Assembly: GCA_041695085.1 (NCBI GenBank)
Contig: JBGFRO010000006.1
Coordinates: 124,001 to 188,000, forward strand
DNA from: DYFT01 sp041695085
GTDB taxonomy: Bacteria; Bacteroidota; Ignavibacteria; UBA10030
Reading direction: 5' to 3'
DNA length: 64,000 nucleotides
Shown here: positions 61,177 through 64,000 of the stretch, piece by piece
Layout: every line of letters starts with the position of its first letter
Position numbering within the stretch: the stretch's first letter is position 1
Program-made: the position numbers and the translations under genes
Notes under the pieces: generated by a model
Database searches by the model: none
Seen by the model: only the letters and a program-made list of their open reading frames with translations
Told to the model about the DNA's origin: nothing

Positions 61177-62115
61177 TTAAAAACCCATGCCGACCGAAAG
61201 GCGGTGGAGACCTCCGATCTTTCCGTACGAATTGAATGCGTAGTCAACGACGTACTCCCCGATCAAAATACCGCCCCCGAAGGAAAATCCTGCCAAACCA
61301 GCGCTCGTTCCCAATTTCATTTCCTTCCGTTGCTCATTGCTGTAACCAACTCTGAAGCGCACCGATTCGCTCATCTGGAATTCCGCGCCCAACGAAAAGG
61401 ATGCAAAGCGATCAAGAATCGATTCGCTCGCTTCGTTGAGTTTATGGAAGTTGAGATTGAGCAGAACCGGCAAGTGTTCGGGTCGTTTCGTCATACCGAG
61501 CTTGAGATCGAGGGGAAGATCTTCCTTTGTGGTGATGTAGGAGTTAACCTGCACTCCAAGGTTCAACAGACTGGCTCCAATCGTAATCTGTTCAGAAGGT
61601 ATCTCATACAGGACGCCTAGATCGACAGCAATGGCAGCCGATTTGCTGTTGGCGAGAGAGGAGTAAATCACTTTTCCGTTGAGACCCACCGACGTCACGT
61701 CGTCCATGCTGTGGCCGATGCCGACCACAAGGGCGAGGTCGGTCGCCGCGAACGTGCCGAGCGTGTTGAACGATTCGTCCGTCTCCGTAAACGATCCATA
61801 GTCCAGAAAGAGAATACCGGCTGCGACCGTCCCGATCCCTTCGAGCTCCTGCGCGTACGAAAGATGGCCGCCGTTGACATCGAGCAGATGTTTGAGGAAT
61901 CCGACCGACGCGGAGGTTCGAGTGAGGGTGGGAAGTGCCGCGGGGTTATAGAAGACAACATTGGGATCGTTGATCATCGAGACAAAACTGCCGTTTAATC
62001 CGGCGGCCCGGGCTCCGATGTCATTCCGAAGGAAGTTGTATGTCCCTTTCTCCGTAGCGGCGGAGACGACTGTCAGACAAACAATCAGGAGAGGAAATGC
62101 GAAAGCTCGCTTCAT
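61177..62115 (-). CDS. porQ: Type IX secretion system protein PorQ-like (PorV/PorQ family)
   Basis: 312 residues from the ATG at 62115; a GTG one codon earlier is also possible. A signal peptide (about 1-20) is followed by YNFLRNDIGARAAGLNGSFVSMINDPNVVFYNPAALP, the PorV/PorQ/UPF0164 N-terminal pattern. A long alternation of beta-strands of an outer-membrane barrel follows, with GAGFSFGG-like glycine runs near LAGFSFGGGILIGEYVVDYAFNSYG, ending in LSVGMGF. PorQ belongs to the T9SS of FCB bacteria; the T9SS tail of the relic at 18.7 kb agrees with an active system in the lineage. Convergent with the ZIP gene (4 bp). Confidence 0.85.
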   Translation of the reverse strand: MKRAFAFPLLIVCLTVVSAATEKGTYNFLRNDIGARAAGLNGSFVSMINDPNVVFYNPAALPTLTRTSASVGFLKHLLDVNGGHLSYAQELEGIGTVAAGILFLDYGSFTETDESFNTLGTFAATDLALVVGIGHSMDDVTSVGLNGKVIYSSLANSKSAAIAVDLGVLYEIPSEQITIGASLLNLGVQVNSYITTKEDLPLDLKLGMTKRPEHLPVLLNLNFHKLNEASESILDRFASFSLGAEFQMSESVRFRVGYSNEQRKEMKLGTSAGLAGFSFGGGILIGEYVVDYAFNSYGKIGGLHRLSVGMGF

Positions 62116-62124
62116 CACGGCGCT

Positions 62125-62153
62125 AATCTACCCAATAAAGCGGCGAGTTGCAA
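62125..62153 (-). promoter_or_regulatory. Promoter of porQ with almost no leader
   Basis: On the minus strand TTGCAA (62153-62148), 17-bp spacer, TAGATT (62130-62125). The predicted start at about 62118 is at the GTG/ATG, so the mRNA may be leaderless. Confidence 0.45.
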
Positions 62154-62203
62154 GATGTGTGGTTGTTGTGTATGACGGAGCGCCAGCGCCTGGAAATTAG
62201 TCG

Positions 62204-62232
62204 TTGCAACTCTACCGGAAAATGCCTATCTT
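62204..62232 (+). promoter_or_regulatory. Promoter of rpmE
   Basis: TTGCAA (62204-62209), 17-bp spacer, TATCTT (62227-62232), with a leader of about 27 nt to the ATG at 62266. Confidence 0.5.
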
Positions 62233-62265
62233 GGTGCCGCATTCTTTGACTACCGGAGAGAAGAA

Positions 62266-62496
62266 ATGAAACCCGGAATCCATCCCGAATATAAAAAGGC
62301 GATTGTCACGTGTGTCTGCGGCAACACGTTCGAGACGCGCTCTACCATTGGCAACATCCATGTTGAGATTTGTTCGAACTGCCATCCGTTCTTCACCGGC
62401 AAGCAGAAACTTGTCGATTCGGCGGGACGTGTGGAGCGGTTCAACCGGAAATATGCAAAACGTCAGGAAAAGCCCGCGGAAGCGCCGGCTGCTTGA
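62266..62496 (+). CDS. rpmE: 50S ribosomal protein L31, zinc-binding form
   Basis: 76 residues. MKPGIHPEYKKAIVTCVCGNTF and VEICSNCHPFFTGKQKLVDSAGRVERFNRKY-type sequence carry the C-x-C (16, 18) and C-x2-C (36, 39) zinc ligands of the C+ form of L31. The C-terminal tail KRQEKPAEAPAA is charged. L31 bridges the two ribosomal subunits. The cysteine-bearing form is the one replaced by a C- paralogue under zinc limitation; none is in the window. It has its own promoter and terminator. Confidence 0.97.
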   Translation: MKPGIHPEYKKAIVTCVCGNTFETRSTIGNIHVEICSNCHPFFTGKQKLVDSAGRVERFNRKYAKRQEKPAEAPAA

Positions 62497-62524
62497 TTAA
62501 GCAAGGTGACTCTGCCGTGAAGGT

Positions 62525-62556
62525 GCGGAATGTGTTTAGAATGCATTCCGCTTTTT
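62525..62556 (+). terminator. Intrinsic terminator of rpmE
   Basis: GCGGAATG (62525-62532) pairs with CATTCCGC (62544-62551), followed by TTTTT. It ends the single-gene rpmE transcript 55 bp after the stop. Confidence 0.85.
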
Positions 62557-62694
62557 CATTTTTGGGCTGGAGACGTGGACGAGAACCCTTATTACCAAGA
62601 ATCCGTGTGCGAAAATTAAATCAAATTCGGGGAATAGCAATATGAAATGAGACTTTTCGTCCACGTCTCTAGCACAACGCGAAAGGCGCCCCCC

Positions 62695-63954
62695 ATGGCC
62701 TCGACGATTTGCATTTTTGAAGATGAGCTGTACTCCCACTTTCTTCCCCTCGTCTACTTCCGCCCCGTTTATAACCTTCGGTGCGGCATTCTGTCATTCA
62801 AGGAGAAGCTGTACCTCACATATCCGCGCGCCCGGTTTGTCCTCCATACCCGTCCGTACCTCGCGGACTACATGCGACTCCGCAATCCGGGTGTGCAGGT
62901 CAATGAATTGCCGACCGATGCCTGCCTGTTCGTCAACGGCAGGGTCATTGTGGATGACGATTTGGCCAAGAAGATCCCCTTGAAGCCAAAACGCGATCAA
63001 TTGTACGTGAACGGCAATCAAGTCGTCGCGGCTCACGTGAGTGGAAAGAAGCTCGATCACATACATCGACATCTCCATACGGCGCTCTCCGAGGGGGACT
63101 TCGACGGACTCCCAAAGACGGAGGTGGATGTTGAGATGGTTGGATATCCGTGGGACGTCATTCACAAGAATCCGGAGCAGCTCATCCGTGACTTCTCTGC
63201 GTTGACGAAAACTCAGCGACGTCGCCATTCTTCAAAGGGGGCGGTTCTCATCAATCCCCGGCAGATCCATATTGGGGAAGGAACATCGCTGAAACCCGGC
63301 GTTGTGCTCGATGCAGAGGAAGGTCCCATTTACATCGGACGGAATGTGAAATTCTTTCCCTACGCGACGGTTATGGGACCCGCATATGTCGGCGACGGAT
63401 CGTGGGTCAAGACCGGTGCACAGATCATGCCGGGAACGAGCATCGGGCCCGTTTGTAAAGTAGGTGGGGAAGTGGAGGGTTCTGTCATCCATGGTTTCTC
63501 GAACAAACAACATCACGGGTTCTTGGGACATTCGTATGTCGGCGCCTGGGTCAATATGGGTGCCGGCACGACCAACAGCGATTTGAAGAGCAACTACAGC
63601 ACCATCAAGGTCAACCTTGGCGGTGAGCAAATCGACACAGGACACCAATTCCTCGGCCTCATTCTCGGCGATCACTCTAAAACCTCTATTAATTCCATGT
63701 TCAATGCGGGGACGGTGATCGGCGTTTCGTGTAATATTTTTGGAGATGGATTCTCACCAAAGCACGTCCCCTCATTTTCATGGGGTGCAGCGGGCGAAAC
63801 CTTTACAACGTTTGCACTTGAACGTGCTATCGATGTCGCTCGACGTGTGATGGCGCGGCGAAACGTGCGCCTCAGCGAACTGGAAGAAAAGCTCTTCCAC
63901 GTTTTGTTCGATCTGACGCGGGACGAGCGCAGACGAAGGGGAATGCCATTTTGA
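62695..63954 (+). CDS. GlmU-like sugar-1-phosphate nucleotidyltransferase/acyltransferase
   Basis: 419 residues from the ATG at 62695 (AAAGG upstream), which gives MASTICIFEDELYSHFLPLVYFRPVYNLRCG; an ATG at 62647 is open in frame. This N-terminus matches the FCB-specific GlmU-like family that lacks the standard LAAGxGTRM loop. The C-terminal left-handed beta-helix (about 190-360) has hexads around INPRQIHIGEGTSLKPGVVLDAEEGPIYIG and YVGAWVNMGAGTTNSDLKSNYSTIKV (acetyltransferase-type HxN region). It probably makes UDP-GlcNAc or a related sugar nucleotide. It ends 46 bp before the window edge. Confidence 0.85.
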   Translation: MASTICIFEDELYSHFLPLVYFRPVYNLRCGILSFKEKLYLTYPRARFVLHTRPYLADYMRLRNPGVQVNELPTDACLFVNGRVIVDDDLAKKIPLKPKRDQLYVNGNQVVAAHVSGKKLDHIHRHLHTALSEGDFDGLPKTEVDVEMVGYPWDVIHKNPEQLIRDFSALTKTQRRRHSSKGAVLINPRQIHIGEGTSLKPGVVLDAEEGPIYIGRNVKFFPYATVMGPAYVGDGSWVKTGAQIMPGTSIGPVCKVGGEVEGSVIHGFSNKQHHGFLGHSYVGAWVNMGAGTTNSDLKSNYSTIKVNLGGEQIDTGHQFLGLILGDHSKTSINSMFNAGTVIGVSCNIFGDGFSPKHVPSFSWGAAGETFTTFALERAIDVARRVMARRNVRLSELEEKLFHVLFDLTRDERRRRGMPF

Positions 63955-64000
63955 TTCGCAGGTTGCCTTGAAGTGTAGCGGCTTTTCCCATAACGCATCG

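Overview
The window reads as a stretch of chromosome from a free-living, Gram-negative bacterium of the Bacteroidota/Chlorobiota/Ignavibacteriota (FCB) group, most likely near Ignavibacteriota or Kapabacteria. The pointers are a PorQ-type type IX secretion protein (61177-62115), a remnant carrying the FCB C-terminal sorting motif QNYPNPFN (18708-19329), a bacterial geranylgeranylglyceryl-phosphate synthase homologue, a GlmU-like nucleotidyltransferase and many tetratricopeptide proteins. Unlike Bacteroidia proper, many genes have strong Shine-Dalgarno sequences, and several promoters fit the TTGnnn-17-TAtatT sigma70 pattern. This placement is inference, since no rRNA gene is present. No tRNA, rRNA, IS element, prophage or CRISPR array was seen.

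1-9.7 kb: the end of an ABC exporter (ATPase plus two permeases), then a signalling pair: an adenylate cyclase whose periplasmic part is three tandem modules each carrying a CxxCH haem-c motif, and a SpoIIE-type phosphatase. A HerA-like ATPase and the MsrP/MsrQ methionine-sulfoxide repair pair follow. 9.7-15.7 kb: a small haem-c protein and a cytochrome P460 under a consensus-like promoter with a perfect palindrome at the start site, a MarR regulator with a Cys-rich tail, a convergent DUF302/DUF6132/rhodanese/FmdB cluster, and aconitase. 15.9-22.8 kb: an exported TlpA-like thioredoxin, a MoaC-MogA fusion, a decayed T9SS-sorted enzyme, and carB split into two ORFs by one in-frame TAG.

23-30.5 kb: a six-gene operon that looks like a self-contained Ton/Tol machine: a 1017-residue TPR protein, a beta-barrel with a TonB-box-like motif but no plug, a SPOR protein, ExbB, ExbD and a TonB. 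It ends at a two-way terminator. 30.5-37 kb (minus strand): alaS, GGGP-synthase homologue, gmhA, a polyprenyl sugar-phosphate transferase and a membrane protein, plus clpS. 37.6-45.2 kb: icd with a broken HIT gene in front of it, a TPR lipoprotein, DUF3467, and the minus-strand group DUF3109-rpoN-hslV-hslU.

45.3-48.3 kb: an ECF sigma factor, a HEAT-repeat anti-sigma factor and a beta-helix DUF4097 protein, followed by a possible small RNA. 48.4-52.2 kb (minus): glmM, a TPR protein, a lone EutN/CcmL vertex protein and dprA. 52.3-64 kb: AMMECR1/MEMO1 (AmmeMemoRadiSam A and B), DUF2520, a decayed histidinol-phosphatase, an MNT/HEPN pair, RmlA-like nucleotidyltransferase, enoyl-CoA hydratase, glyS, a TPR protein, a ZIP transporter, porQ, rpmE and a GlmU-like enzyme.

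Three short relics (secreted enzyme, HIT protein, PHP phosphatase) show the same decay pattern: an N-terminal piece joined to a later piece across a frame change. None would appear in a plain ORF list. The strongest candidates for something new are the tri-haem cyclase, the barrel/TPR/Ton operon, and the palindrome-controlled cytochrome P460 unit.
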